From contig NZ_CP141945.1 in the NCBI RefSeq assembly GCF_035658495.1, forward strand, positions 1 to 64,000: a stretch of 64,000 nucleotides of DNA. Direction: 5' to 3'. The position numbers were made by a program, and so were the translations under genes. The notes beneath the pieces are model-generated. The model did not search any database, was not told where the DNA came from, and saw only the letters and a list, made by a program, of their open reading frames with translations. Below, piece by piece: positions 1-8,343 of the stretch (the first letter of the stretch is position 1; every line of letters starts with the position of its first letter). This DNA comes from Novosphingobium sp. RL4. GTDB lineage: Bacteria; Pseudomonadota; Alphaproteobacteria; Sphingomonadales; Sphingomonadaceae.

Positions 1-2
1 CG

Positions 3-62
3 CTTTGGTTCGAGATGGAAGCCATTCCGGTGTCCCGGAGGGATTTGATCAAAATGGCCTAG
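3..62 (+). CDS. Possible C-terminal end of a protein cut by the window edge
   Basis: An open frame entering from the left edge reads LWFEMEAIPVSRRDLIKMA and stops at TAG. Its composition is protein-like, but only 19 residues are visible and no family can be named. The AT-richer stretch after it (to about 190) contains the small inverted repeat GGGTC-CT-GACCC at 158-169, which would suit the end of a mobile element. This is inference only; the frame could equally be chance. Confidence 0.22.
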   Translation, partial: LWFEMEAIPVSRRDLIKMA

Positions 63-206
63 TGCAGCGTCAGAAAGGCTTGAAATATAGACATATTACT
101 ACGCCTTCCTTCCTCGCTCTGAGCCATTTTTATTCAAACCTCGCAGGCGTGATTAATGGGTCCTGACCCTAGGTCGTAAATTCATAAACGGCACGCCGGG
201 CGGGGT

Positions 207-3200
207 TCATTTCCCGCCCGGCGCCACGGTCAGCCGCCCGATCAGGCGCCCGCCTTCGGCATCCCGATCCGATCCTTTCTCGAAGGCGATATCGGCATCG
301 ACGAGCGTTTCCTTCATCGAGGGGCGCCCGAAATCGCGGATCATCCGCAGCATCACCCTTCCGTTGCCGTTCGGATTGATGCGGTCCGCGTCGAACCCGT
401 TGATGCGGACGGTGTACTCCCCGGCGGGGGCCTTGCGGATGGCGTATTCCTCGGGACCGTAGCCGTCGGTCATGTCATTGGTGATATGGCCGCCGGAGGA
501 ACTGGTCTGGTAGCTGTAGAACACCTTCTCGCCGTTGGGCTCGATGACCCAGAGGTCGATGTCGGCATCGTCGTTCGTCCATTCGATGACGATCCGGATA
601 TCGGTATCGAGCAGCGCCACGAGGCGCGGATCGAGCTTCCAGTTTCCGCCTGCCGCCTCGATCGCGGGAATGAGGCCGTTGGCTTCCATCAGGGCCACCG
701 TCTCGATCCCGTCGAAGTCGCGGATCGCGGGATCGAGCACGACTTTCGCCAGCAGTGCGAAGGCCCGCTCCAGATCGTCCTTGCCCGAGGGGCCGTGCGC
801 CCGCCCGCGTTCGGCAAGCGCCAGCGCCAGCGCGCGGCGGGGCTGGGGCCGGAAATCGCTTCCTGCCGCAAGCGTCTCGAACAGGGCGACGGCGCGGTCG
901 AGATCGCCGTCCCGTTCCAGCCGGAACGCGACGATCTGCCGGGTTTCGTCATCCACCACCGCGAGTTCCAGCGCCGAAAACAGGAGGTCGCGGGCGGCCC
1001 CGGCATCGCCCTTGCGCCGGAACCATTCGGAGGTTTCCAGATAGAAAGCCGGCAGCGTGCCGAAGGTCTCTTCCTGTGCCGCCAGCACCGCCAGCCGGTT
1101 CTCCGGCTTCGCAGCGTCAAGCGCGGCGAGGTAGGGGCGCTCGGCAAGGGCGCTTTCAAGGTCGAGGCCGATGGTCCGGCCGGCGAGCGTTTCGCGGGAT
1201 TGGACATCCACGGCCAGCGGCGCGCCCTGGACCGGGCTTGACCGCCGCTGTCCCGACACGACGATGTTCGCCGCGTCATCGCCGCCCGCCGAAGCGGCCT
1301 GCGTGGCAGGCAGGATAACGGAGACCGGCGGAGGCGGAGCTATGTTCATGGCAGGCGGGGCCGGAGGAGGCGGAGGAGGAGGCGCCGCCCCGAGGACCTC
1401 AGCCGAACGGCCCTTCACACGGGGGCGCGGCTTGAAGCGACTGTTCCACCACGTCTTGTGCGCGGTCCATTGCTCCACCACGAATGCCAGCCGTTCCTGC
1501 CGCTGGTGGGCGGTTTCCTGATCGCGGGTTTTCCGGGCGCTGCGGTAATCGGCCATCCATTGCCGGGAAAAGCCGCCGGATGGAGCAATATCGGCATTCA
1601 GGTACTGGTCGGGACTTTCGAGCACGAGGAAGGCCATCGATGGCCCCGCCACATTGAAGGAACGGGCCAGCCGGACCATGCGATCATGCGCGAGCGGATC
1701 GTCGCCCAGCTGGTCCACCTCCTGGCTTGCCCAGAGCGCGCCGGCGGCGTTGAGCGGGGCGATCGGCCCGGAAGGGGCTTCGTAGACGCGTTCGGCCGTG
1801 CCCTTGCGGAGTCCCGCGATAGACAGATGCACTTTTCCGGTCTCGGGCATCTTGCCGACCGCGAACCAGCGGCCGTCGGCAGCCGGCAGGGTGCGAAACG
1901 GAAGCTTTCGCCCGTTATCGTCACGCGCAGCCAGAATGGCGATTCCGGGCTTGCCGAGGGTCTGGACGACGTCCTGCCCGTTTTCCTGCGTGAGGCGCAG
2001 GAAGCGGCCGCCCGCAGCTTGCGCCATGCGGGTCAGGCGGGCACCGTTGGCATCCGGCGCCGAGGCGATGATCGAGAGCGGGCAGTCCGGTTCGAACGCG
2101 GCCTGATTGTCCAGCGTCGCCACGCCGTCGGAGAACAGCAGGCAGGTATCCGCCGCGGGCAATTCCGGCTTTTCCAGCCCGGCGAAGCTGGTGCCGCCCC
2201 GGTAGGTCACGGCGGCTACGGCCCTGTCCAGTTCGTCGGCGCTGTGAACGGTCTGAAGGCGTGGCGCGTCGCTCGCAAAGGTCACGAGGTCGATCGCCTC
2301 GGGCGCGGCCTGTTCCACGTAGGCGCGCAGGAGCGCCCTCTCGCGGTCGAGCAGGTCGTCCCGGCGTGACAGCGAACGATCCCAGTAGATCCTCAGGCGG
2401 CCGCCATCCTTCGCGCCCGGACGTCGGGCCGGCGCGGCATCGCCGATCTGGAAGAAGTCGCCGCCCTTGCCGTGGTGCGACACCAGCATCCCGGCAACGG
2501 GATCGCCGCCGAGGATGACGATGCCGCCCGCGACCGGCCGCTTGGTTTCCTCGAGATCGGTGGACCAGCTGCCGGCCGCCTTGTGCAGGAGCGACAGCGG
2601 CTTGCCGCCGATCCTGACCTCGGGCGCCGCCCGGAAACCGGAGATCCGCGTGCTGACGTGGAGGGCGGTGCCGTCCTGCAGATCGAGCGGGAGGACGAGC
2701 CCCCGCGCCGGGTCGAAGGGCGCGGAAAGACTGATGCGGATGCGCCGGGGCTGGTTGCGGGAAATCGGGAAGATGCGGGCCTGGAAAAGGTTCGCCGCGG
2801 TGATCTCCGCCAGACCGGGATCGATGCCCTTTCGCACTTCGTCCTCGTAGACGTTCCGGGCTCTGGGCTGGTCCAGCAGTTCGCCATCGATCATGGCCCC
2901 GTCAACGTCCAGCGCATAGCCGGTGACGACCGCGTCGGTGGGCAGTTCCAGCAGGAAACGCGCCTCGTCCGCCGTGCCGGACGCATCGGTGAGATCGGCC
3001 TCGATCACGATGTCAGCAAGGCGTCCCTGCACCTGCACGTCGACATGGAGCCGCGAGATTTTCAGGCCCTGCGCATCGTGCCTGCCGGAGCCGTCGTCTA
3101 TCCCGCGCTGGTATGCGGCGAGCTGCGGGTTCGGCCCCGTGTTCGGCCCTGGGGGCGGCGCTGCCAGGGCCGAACCGCCAAGCGGCAGCGTTCCGGCCGC

Positions 3201-3242
3201 CAACAGGCCCAGAACCAGTTTCGCAATGCGCCTGCAACCCAT
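207..3242 (-). CDS. Secreted VIT / von Willebrand A / DUF2135 domain protein
   Basis: The 1011-residue protein starts with a classical signal peptide (residues 1-28, cleaved after ...GGSALA-A). A VIT (vault/inter-alpha-trypsin) domain covers about residues 58-185. A VWA domain runs from about 283 to 440 and keeps MIDAS-type residues: the DRSLS motif at 288-292, Thr351 in GGTSF, and Asp372 in FSDG. A proline-rich linker follows, then a TPR-like helical stretch. The last ~130 residues are a DUF2135 (YfaP-like) beta domain with the motif DADIDLWVIEPNGE. The open frame continues upstream, but the ATG at 3242 is the one followed by the signal peptide, and it avoids overlap with lysG. VIT-VWA proteins bind metal and partner proteins outside the cytoplasm; the partner here is unknown. 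The gene is transcribed alone, downstream of lysG on the same strand with a 65-base gap. Confidence 0.85.
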   Translation of the reverse strand: MGCRRIAKLVLGLLAAGTLPLGGSALAAPPPGPNTGPNPQLAAYQRGIDDGSGRHDAQGLKISRLHVDVQVQGRLADIVIEADLTDASGTADEARFLLELPTDAVVTGYALDVDGAMIDGELLDQPRARNVYEDEVRKGIDPGLAEITAANLFQARIFPISRNQPRRIRISLSAPFDPARGLVLPLDLQDGTALHVSTRISGFRAAPEVRIGGKPLSLLHKAAGSWSTDLEETKRPVAGGIVILGGDPVAGMLVSHHGKGGDFFQIGDAAPARRPGAKDGGRLRIYWDRSLSRRDDLLDRERALLRAYVEQAAPEAIDLVTFASDAPRLQTVHSADELDRAVAAVTYRGGTSFAGLEKPELPAADTCLLFSDGVATLDNQAAFEPDCPLSIIASAPDANGARLTRMAQAAGGRFLRLTQENGQDVVQTLGKPGIAILAARDDNGRKLPFRTLPAADGRWFAVGKMPETGKVHLSIAGLRKGTAERVYEAPSGPIAPLNAAGALWASQEVDQLGDDPLAHDRMVRLARSFNVAGPSMAFLVLESPDQYLNADIAPSGGFSRQWMADYRSARKTRDQETAHQRQERLAFVVEQWTAHKTWWNSRFKPRPRVKGRSAEVLGAAPPPPPPPAPPAMNIAPPPPVSVILPATQAASAGGDDAANIVVSGQRRSSPVQGAPLAVDVQSRETLAGRTIGLDLESALAERPYLAALDAAKPENRLAVLAAQEETFGTLPAFYLETSEWFRRKGDAGAARDLLFSALELAVVDDETRQIVAFRLERDGDLDRAVALFETLAAGSDFRPQPRRALALALAERGRAHGPSGKDDLERAFALLAKVVLDPAIRDFDGIETVALMEANGLIPAIEAAGGNWKLDPRLVALLDTDIRIVIEWTNDDADIDLWVIEPNGEKVFYSYQTSSSGGHITNDMTDGYGPEEYAIRKAPAGEYTVRINGFDADRINPNGNGRVMLRMIRDFGRPSMKETLVDADIAFEKGSDRDAEGGRLIGRLTVAPGGK

Positions 3243-3307
3243 CCGCCGATATCCCCCCGCAATTGCGCCACTAAAACATGACCTTGGCGGACAGGCAATG
3301 TGGCAGT

Positions 3308-4204
3308 TCAATCCGTGATCAGGCTGGCGGCCGCCACGTCGCGCACGGCGTCTGTCAGCACGCGGAGCGAGCGGGCCTGAATGCGCGTGACGGTCCAGTA
3401 GAGCTTGACGTCGAAAGGGCGGCCGGGCGGCAGTTCCTGCAAGGTGCCGGCGGCGATATGCGCTTGGGTGAGGGGAGCGGGATGCATTCCCCAGCCCAGC
3501 CCCCGGAGCGCGAAATCGACGAACCCTTGCGTGGAGGGCACCCAGTGCGTCGGCGCGGCCAGCTTGACGCCATGAGTCTCGAAGGCCCAGCGCGCCTGCA
3601 GCGTGTCGCGGCGCTCGAAGCGGAGCAGCGGGGCCTTGGCCAGTGCACCGGGATCGATGCCGTTCCCGAAGTGGCGCGCGATGAATTCGGGCGAGGCGCA
3701 GGCGCGGTAGCGCAGCGATCCCAGTTCGATCGTCCGGCACCCCTGCACCGGCTCGGGGTCCGACGTCACCACGGCGTGGACTTCGCCGGAGCGCAGCCGG
3801 TCCGCGGTGTGCGCCTCGTCGTCCAGCGTCAGGTCCAGCAGCATCCCCGTCGCGCGGACGAAGGCGGCGGCGGCTTCGGGGAACCATGTCGCGAGACTGT
3901 CCGAATTGACGGCCAGCTTCACGGTCAGCGGGGCTGCGCGGCTGTCTTCCGGCGGGTTGAGATGAGGTTGCAGGTCGGCTTCTAGCAGTTGCACCCGGTC
4001 GAAGTGGGCCCGCAGGGTCGCGCCCAGCTCGGTCGGCTCGCAAGGCTGGCCGCGAACGATCAGGACCGCGCCCAGCCGTTCCTCAAGGCCGCGCACGCGC
4101 TGCGACACGGCAGACGGCGTGATGTTCAGGGCTTCCGCCGCGCGCTCGAACGTGCCTTCGCGGATGACGGCGGAGACGGCGGCGAGGGCGGGGTAGTCCA
4201 GCAT
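3308..4204 (-). CDS. lysG: LysR-family regulator of lysine/arginine export (LysG/ArgP type)
   Basis: The 298-residue protein has an N-terminal winged helix (about residues 5-60; TPSAVSQRVRGLEERLG is the recognition region). It is followed by a LysR substrate-binding domain with LysG/ArgP signatures such as NSDSLATWFPEA and LTLDDEAHT. Members of this family sense L-lysine or L-arginine and activate the divergent exporter gene lysE/argO, and lysE lies next door. The ATG at 4204 (MLDYPALA) matches the usual N-terminus of the family. In-frame ATGs at 4222 and 4228 would add 6-8 residues. A 19-base palindrome (4205-4223) abuts the start codon, and a second one lies further out in the shared intergenic region, consistent with autoregulation. 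Confidence 0.9.
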   Translation of the reverse strand: MLDYPALAAVSAVIREGTFERAAEALNITPSAVSQRVRGLEERLGAVLIVRGQPCEPTELGATLRAHFDRVQLLEADLQPHLNPPEDSRAAPLTVKLAVNSDSLATWFPEAAAAFVRATGMLLDLTLDDEAHTADRLRSGEVHAVVTSDPEPVQGCRTIELGSLRYRACASPEFIARHFGNGIDPGALAKAPLLRFERRDTLQARWAFETHGVKLAAPTHWVPSTQGFVDFALRGLGWGMHPAPLTQAHIAAGTLQELPPGRPFDVKLYWTVTRIQARSLRVLTDAVRDVAAASLITD

Positions 4205-4223
4205 GATGAAGCAGTGCTTCATC
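4205..4223. promoter_or_regulatory. Palindrome at the lysG translation start
   Basis: GATGAAGCA-G-TGCTTCATC is a perfect 9-base inverted repeat immediately upstream of the lysG start codon. It could be a second LysG contact site, an autorepression site, or an mRNA hairpin that masks lysG translation initiation. Confidence 0.5.
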
Positions 4224-4224
4224 T

Positions 4225-4252
4225 GCATTAGCAAATCAACCTTTGCTAATGC
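4225..4252. promoter_or_regulatory. LysR-type operator between lysG and lysE
   Basis: A perfect 11-base inverted repeat: GCATTAGCAAA (4225-4235), six bases (TCAACC), then TTTGCTAATGC (4242-4252). The size, AT-rich core and position between the divergent regulator and exporter fit the T-N11-A type recognition site of LysR regulators. A plausible -10-like element (TGCTAAT) for lysE lies in the right arm, so the site could act in both directions. Confidence 0.75.
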
Positions 4253-4277
4253 TGCGCCGGCCTGCACTGGAAGGGAC

Positions 4278-4376
4278 ATGAATGTTCTGACCATCCCTTG
4301 CGTGTTGACGTTGATCGTCGTGGCTGCGTCCCTGCTGGCCTTGTGGGCCGGACTTGCGAAGGGTGCGCCGCGATGA
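4278..4376 (+). CDS. 32-residue hydrophobic peptide, coupled to lysE
   Basis: A short frame (ATG AAT GTT CTG ACC ...) encodes 32 residues. A well-placed AAGGGA ribosome-binding site ends one base before the ATG. Residues 4-27 are almost entirely hydrophobic (VLTLIVVAASLLALWAGL), enough for one membrane span, and the tail is basic (AKGAPR). Its TGA overlaps the lysE ATG (CGATGA), the same coupling seen elsewhere in the window. It could be a small membrane protein, or a leader peptide controlling lysE translation. It matches no family I recognise. Confidence 0.45.
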   Translation: MNVLTIPCVLTLIVVAASLLALWAGLAKGAPR

Positions 4377-4993
4377 CGGGGGCTGCCTATCCGTTCCTTT
4401 CCGGCTTCGCGCTGTCCGCCGCGCTCATCATGGCGATCGGCGCGCAGAACCTGTTCGTGCTGCGGCAGGGGCTTCGGCGTGAGCATGTCGGGCCGGTCGT
4501 GCTGTTCTGCGCTTCGGCGGATGCCGTGCTGATCGCGGCGGGGGTGGCCGGGGTCGGCGCGTTCCTGACGGCCGTGCCGGGGCTGGCGACGGTGCTTTCG
4601 CTTGGCGGGGCGGCGTTCCTGGCATGGTACGGGATCAAGGCGTTCCAGCGAATGGCTGCGCCCGATGCGATGGCGGTGGCGTCTGGCGGCGGTATCAGCC
4701 TGGGCAGGGCGATCGCGGCGACGGCGGGTTTCACCTTCCTCAATCCGCACGTCTACCTCGACACGGTGCTGCTGATGGGCACGGCGGGCGCGGCACAATC
4801 AGCGGCGGCGAGGCCGCTTTTCGTTGCAGGCGCCGCGAGCGCGAGCTTCATCTGGTTCGCCGGTCTCGGCTACGGTGCGCGCCTGCTCGTGCCGCTGTTT
4901 TCCCGCCCGGCTTCATGGCGCATCCTTGACGCCATCGTCGGCGCGACGATGCTGGTGCTTTCGGCATCGCTGCTCGCGCGGGCCGCGTTCTGA
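4373..4993 (+). CDS. lysE: LysE/ArgO-family amino-acid exporter
   Basis: A 206-residue inner-membrane protein of about six hydrophobic segments. It has the LysE signature near the N-terminus (ALIMAIGAQNLFVLRQGL) and the mid-protein motif FTFLNPHVYLDT. The family exports L-lysine and L-arginine when they accumulate. The ATG at 4373 gives the normal length; an upstream in-frame ATG would add 25 polar residues and overlap the 32-codon frame. The divergent LysG-type regulator supports the assignment. A PaiB gene follows after 24 bases and is probably co-transcribed. Confidence 0.92.
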   Translation: MTGAAYPFLSGFALSAALIMAIGAQNLFVLRQGLRREHVGPVVLFCASADAVLIAAGVAGVGAFLTAVPGLATVLSLGGAAFLAWYGIKAFQRMAAPDAMAVASGGGISLGRAIAATAGFTFLNPHVYLDTVLLMGTAGAAQSAAARPLFVAGAASASFIWFAGLGYGARLLVPLFSRPASWRILDAIVGATMLVLSASLLARAAF

Positions 4994-5017
4994 TTTCTTT
5001 TTTCCCGGAGCCTGCTC

Positions 5018-5647
5018 ATGTACTGTCCCGCCGCCTTTCGTGAAGACCGTGCCGAGGTGCTTCACGCGGCGATCCGCGCCTATCCGCTGGCCACGCTGGT
5101 GACGCATGGCGCGGCGGGGCTGACGGCCAACCTGATCCCGTTCACGCTGGTGGCGCCGCCGTCCGGGCCGGTCTTGCTCCGCGCGCACATGGCGCGCACG
5201 AACCCGCAGGTGGAGGAACTGCGCGCAGGTGCCGATGCCCTCGTGATCTTCCAGGGGCCGCAGGCCTATGTCACTCCGGCATGGTATCCGGCCAAGCGCG
5301 AGCACGGGAAAGTCGTGCCGACGTGGAACTATATCGCCGTGCAGGCGCGGGGCCGCGCATCCGTTACGGACGATGCCGCCTGGCTGCGCGCGCAGATCGA
5401 CCAGTTGACGGATGAGCAGGAGCGCGGCCGCGCCGTGCCATGGGCGGTGGACGATGCGCCCGCCGCTTTCATCGCCGGTCAGCTCAGGGGAATTTCGGGT
5501 ATCGAGGTCCCGGTCGAGAGGCTTGAGGGCAAGTGGAAGGCGAGCCAGAACCAGTCGCAAGCCGCCCGGAGCGCCGTGGCTGAGGGACTGCGAGAGGGCG
5601 AAACTCCGTCTGCGTCCATGGCGGATATCGTTGCGGCTGCGACGTAA
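5018..5647 (+). CDS. PaiB-family FMN-binding protein
   Basis: The 209 residues match the PaiB/FMN-binding split-barrel family along their whole length. The hallmarks MYCPAAFRE, RAHMARTNPQ, YVTPAWYPAK and VPTWNYIAVQ are all visible. Family members are described as FMN-binding negative transcriptional regulators, with poor biochemical evidence. The ATG is preceded by CGGAG with 8-base spacing. Position directly after lysE suggests a shared transcript. Confidence 0.85.
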   Translation: MYCPAAFREDRAEVLHAAIRAYPLATLVTHGAAGLTANLIPFTLVAPPSGPVLLRAHMARTNPQVEELRAGADALVIFQGPQAYVTPAWYPAKREHGKVVPTWNYIAVQARGRASVTDDAAWLRAQIDQLTDEQERGRAVPWAVDDAPAAFIAGQLRGISGIEVPVERLEGKWKASQNQSQAARSAVAEGLREGETPSASMADIVAAAT

Positions 5648-5716
5648 AGTTATGATATTGACTCGCAATAGCTAAATTGCATTAATATGAACTTCGTATC
5701 AGCGAAGGAATTGGTG

Positions 5717-6286
5717 ATGATCGTTCATGGACTTCTCGCCGCCGCTGCGGCTTTGCCGCTGCTTGCCGCCAATGTGCCGGACGCGGCGATGAACGATGCC
5801 TTCGAACAGGCGCTCGCTTCCCCGCCGGTGCAGAGGGATACGCGATCGGCCGGCGATCCGCAGATCGATGCGGCGCTTCAGGCGGAAAACTGCGGCGTGG
5901 TTGGCTCCATCGATCAGCAGATCGTCACGATGAAGTCGGGTGTCGTCGAGGATTCCGCCGACCTCGGTTCGGCATTCTTCGTGCGATGTGCGGACAGTTC
6001 CGCCTTTCTCCTGCGGGAATTGCGGGAGAAGGTCACCGTGAAGGACGGAAAGGTCACCGGGCGGGTAGGCAACCTCGGCGGACTGGGCTTTACGGAAAGC
6101 CTCGCCGGGCGACCGGCGGCGTTCCGCTATCAGGATTTCGCGAAGTTGCAGCGGACGATGGCGACCATGGCATGGGTCGCCCCCGATGGCGCCCGCTATG
6201 CGGTCAGCACTTATGGCGATGCGGATCAGGACAGCGCCCGCGAACGATTGTCCGCGATCGCGACGAAGTTCGTCTCTCGCCTGTAA
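5717..6286 (+). CDS. Secreted hypothetical protein
   Basis: A 189-residue protein with a signal peptide (MIVHGLLAAAAALPLLAA). AAGGAA lies six bases upstream of this ATG; an in-frame ATG 30 bases earlier lacks a ribosome-binding site. The mature part has two cysteines (in ENCGVVG and VRCADSS) that could form a disulfide in the periplasm. No domain is recognised. The gene stands alone, tail to tail with ybaK. Confidence 0.7.
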   Translation: MIVHGLLAAAAALPLLAANVPDAAMNDAFEQALASPPVQRDTRSAGDPQIDAALQAENCGVVGSIDQQIVTMKSGVVEDSADLGSAFFVRCADSSAFLLRELREKVTVKDGKVTGRVGNLGGLGFTESLAGRPAAFRYQDFAKLQRTMATMAWVAPDGARYAVSTYGDADQDSARERLSAIATKFVSRL

Positions 6287-6295
6287 CGGGGGCGT

Positions 6296-6769
6296 TCAGG
6301 CGGCGATGTCCGCGAATGTGGCGCCGAGAAGGGCTGCTGCATCGTCGCCGGAAAGCCTGGTCTGAAGGCCCCGCTGCCCGCCGTTGAGAAAGATCGCGTC
6401 CCACAGCAGGGCGGTCTCGTCGATCACTGTCGGCACCCGGCGCATCTGTCCGAACGGGCTGATGCCGCCGATCTTGTAGCCGGTCAGTCGTTCGGCATCG
6501 GCGGGTTTCATCATTGCGGCGCTCTTGGCGCGCAGGGCGGCGGCGGCTTTCTTCATCGAGACTTCGCCGCTGCTCGGCGCGACGACGCAGGCCGGCTTGC
6601 CGTCGGCAAGCAGCATGAGGGTCTTGAACACCTGGGCAGGATCGGCGCCGATCGCCACGGCCGCCGCCTGGCCGATGCTCTCTGCCGAAGGATCGTAGTC
6701 ATAGGCGTGGAGGCTGAAGGAGACTCCTGCCTGTTCCAGCGCCCTTGTTGCGCGGGTGGATTGCGCCAT
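6296..6769 (-). CDS. ybaK: YbaK/EbsC-family aminoacyl-tRNA deacylase
   Basis: A 157-residue single-domain protein of the YbaK/ProX editing family. It hydrolyses Cys-tRNA(Pro) or similar mischarged tRNAs in trans. Family landmarks include FKTLM (with the catalytic Lys), CVVAPSSGEVSMKKAA, and GYKIGGISPFGQ. Length is normal. It is convergent with the preceding secreted-protein gene. Confidence 0.9.
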   Translation of the reverse strand: MAQSTRATRALEQAGVSFSLHAYDYDPSAESIGQAAAVAIGADPAQVFKTLMLLADGKPACVVAPSSGEVSMKKAAAALRAKSAAMMKPADAERLTGYKIGGISPFGQMRRVPTVIDETALLWDAIFLNGGQRGLQTRLSGDDAAALLGATFADIAA

Positions 6770-6879
6770 CGGGAATTCCTGCTCGTGGTTGCCCGCAGCC
6801 GCCTAGCGCAGCGCGCAGCGCGGGCCAAGGGGCAGGACCGGCACGAAAAGGCGCCCTGATATCGGCATGTCCCGTAAGA

Positions 6880-7590
6880 TCAGGGAAATTCCCGCTCCAG
6901 CGCGATGCGGAAGGGAAAGCGCCTCGCCACTCTCACCGTCCCTTCGCCCAGCCCGGCGTCGGCGAGCACCTGCGTCCATTCGGCCGGGCGAAGCGAACGG
7001 GCGATCGAAAGCTGGCCGTCCTCCCGCACGATGCGGTGAACCCCCAGCGTCCGTGCGAGAAGGGGGAAGCCGTAATAGGCGAAAGCATGGCGGTGCAGGT
7101 CGCACAGGAGCCAGCCGCGCCGCGCTTCACACTCCATATGGCGCAGGAAGCGGGTGAGCTGCTCGTCGGTCATATGGTGAGCGACCTGGCTGCTGACGAT
7201 GAAATCGAAATGCTCGGGCTGGTCGGCATAGTCGCCGGTCCGATAGTCTATCGGGACACCTTGCGCCGCGTCCGAAGGCGTTGCGGCACGTGCTATGCCT
7301 TCGCTCTCCGGGTTGAGGTCCACCCCCACCAGCCGTGCCTCGATCCCGCGCCGCGCCGCCCAGCGCGCCACGGTGCGCAGCAGGTCGCCATAGCCGAAGC
7401 CGACGTCGAGCAGGCTGAAGCTGCGCCCAGTTCCCACCGCGCGGGAGAGGAAGGAAAGGGTGGAATGGGCCGTGAAGGTCCAGCGGTTGACCCGCGCCAG
7501 ATCGCGCAGCACGGCGGCATAGGCGGCGCTGTCGAGATCGACCGCGTCCATCTGTTCTTCCTGGCGGACGCGAACCGGCAGGAAGCTCAC
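6880..7590 (-). CDS. SAM-dependent methyltransferase of the polyketide locus
   Basis: A 236-residue class I methyltransferase. Motif I is LLDVGFGYGDLL (about residues 60-71), the acidic end of strand 2 is LVGVDLNPES, and a post-motif is FDFIVSSQVAHHM. The GTG start overlaps the stop of the upstream cupredoxin gene by four bases (GTGA); an internal Met (MDAVDLDS, residue 14) is an alternative start. It resembles methyltransferases found beside type III polyketide synthases, so methylation of the polyketide or a derived quinol is the likely role (inference from context). Confidence 0.8.
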   Translation of the reverse strand: MSFLPVRVRQEEQMDAVDLDSAAYAAVLRDLARVNRWTFTAHSTLSFLSRAVGTGRSFSLLDVGFGYGDLLRTVARWAARRGIEARLVGVDLNPESEGIARAATPSDAAQGVPIDYRTGDYADQPEHFDFIVSSQVAHHMTDEQLTRFLRHMECEARRGWLLCDLHRHAFAYYGFPLLARTLGVHRIVREDGQLSIARSLRPAEWTQVLADAGLGEGTVRVARRFPFRIALEREFP

Positions 7591-7997
7591 TGCACGACGA
7601 TCTTTCCGTTCATGCCGAAGGCGCTGTGCATGAAATGCGTGCAGCGAAGCTTGTAGCTGCCGGGCTGCGGCGCGACGAGGTGGATTTCAACCGTTTGCCC
7701 TGCTGCCAGCGGCACTTGCCCGTCGGATACCTTGGCACGATCCGCCTCGGCGATCCGCGCGGCCGAGAAGAATTCCTTCGCCGCGAAATCGTGCCCGCCG
7801 GAAGCGGTATTCACCAGCTTCAGGTCGTAGCTGGCGCCGTGTTCCAGCGTGATGGTGGCGGGATCGAACTGGAAGTTCGACAGGCGTACCGTCAGCACGC
7901 GCATTTCGGCAGGTGCCGTTCCGCCGGGTTGCTGCGAGGCGGCGGGCAGGGGAGCCGCCAGAACGGCGGCGGCGATGACAAGACGGCAAGTGTTCAT
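7587..7997 (-). CDS. Periplasmic cupredoxin-like copper protein
   Basis: A 136-residue protein with a signal peptide (residues 1-20) and a cupredoxin fold. A type-1 copper site is inferred from His69 (GGHDF), Cys119, His124 and Met129, spaced C-x4-H-x4-M as in azurin/pseudoazurin-like proteins. The ATG at 7997 has GGAAAG upstream. Coupling to the methyltransferase suggests it serves the polyketide locus, perhaps as electron carrier for an exported redox-active product; this is an inference. Confidence 0.8.
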   Translation of the reverse strand: MNTCRLVIAAAVLAAPLPAASQQPGGTAPAEMRVLTVRLSNFQFDPATITLEHGASYDLKLVNTASGGHDFAAKEFFSAARIAEADRAKVSDGQVPLAAGQTVEIHLVAPQPGSYKLRCTHFMHSAFGMNGKIVVQ

Positions 7998-8343
7998 GTC
8001 CGGTCTTTCCATTGTCCGTGCAGGGACGCGACTCCGCGCGGGCGGAGCATGGTTCGTTATCGCACCGTTCCGGCCCGCGAAGAAGCGCTATCCGCGTCGC
8101 TCGCCGCGCTTGCCAGACCGGCGGAAAGCGCGCAGTCTCCGGTCCTTACGATCCGGGTGGGATGCCATGATGAGAAGCCAATGTCCGCTTACGGCGTGCG
8201 TGCTCCAGGCAGGATACCGGCCTATTTCCCGGACGGGCTGAGGTCATGGCGGAGCTTGCGATTTCGCGCCCTGCCGGACCTTCCCGGCTCCGATTCCAGC
8301 CCCGATTCCAGCCCTTGGCCCCCGTCCCAATGGAGAACAGCCG
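7998..8343. other. Divergent intergenic region of the polyketide locus
   Basis: 346 bases separate the leftward cupredoxin operon from the rightward ACP operon. No convincing gene is seen. It must hold both promoters. A perfect 12-base tandem duplication (CCGATTCCAGCC twice, 8290-8313) lies about 30 bases before the ACP start. Confidence 0.6.

Noticed and set aside
8290..8313. 12-base tandem duplication before the ACP gene, considered as a repeat array
   Set aside because: Only two copies; no spacing or further units to support a CRISPR or regulator array.
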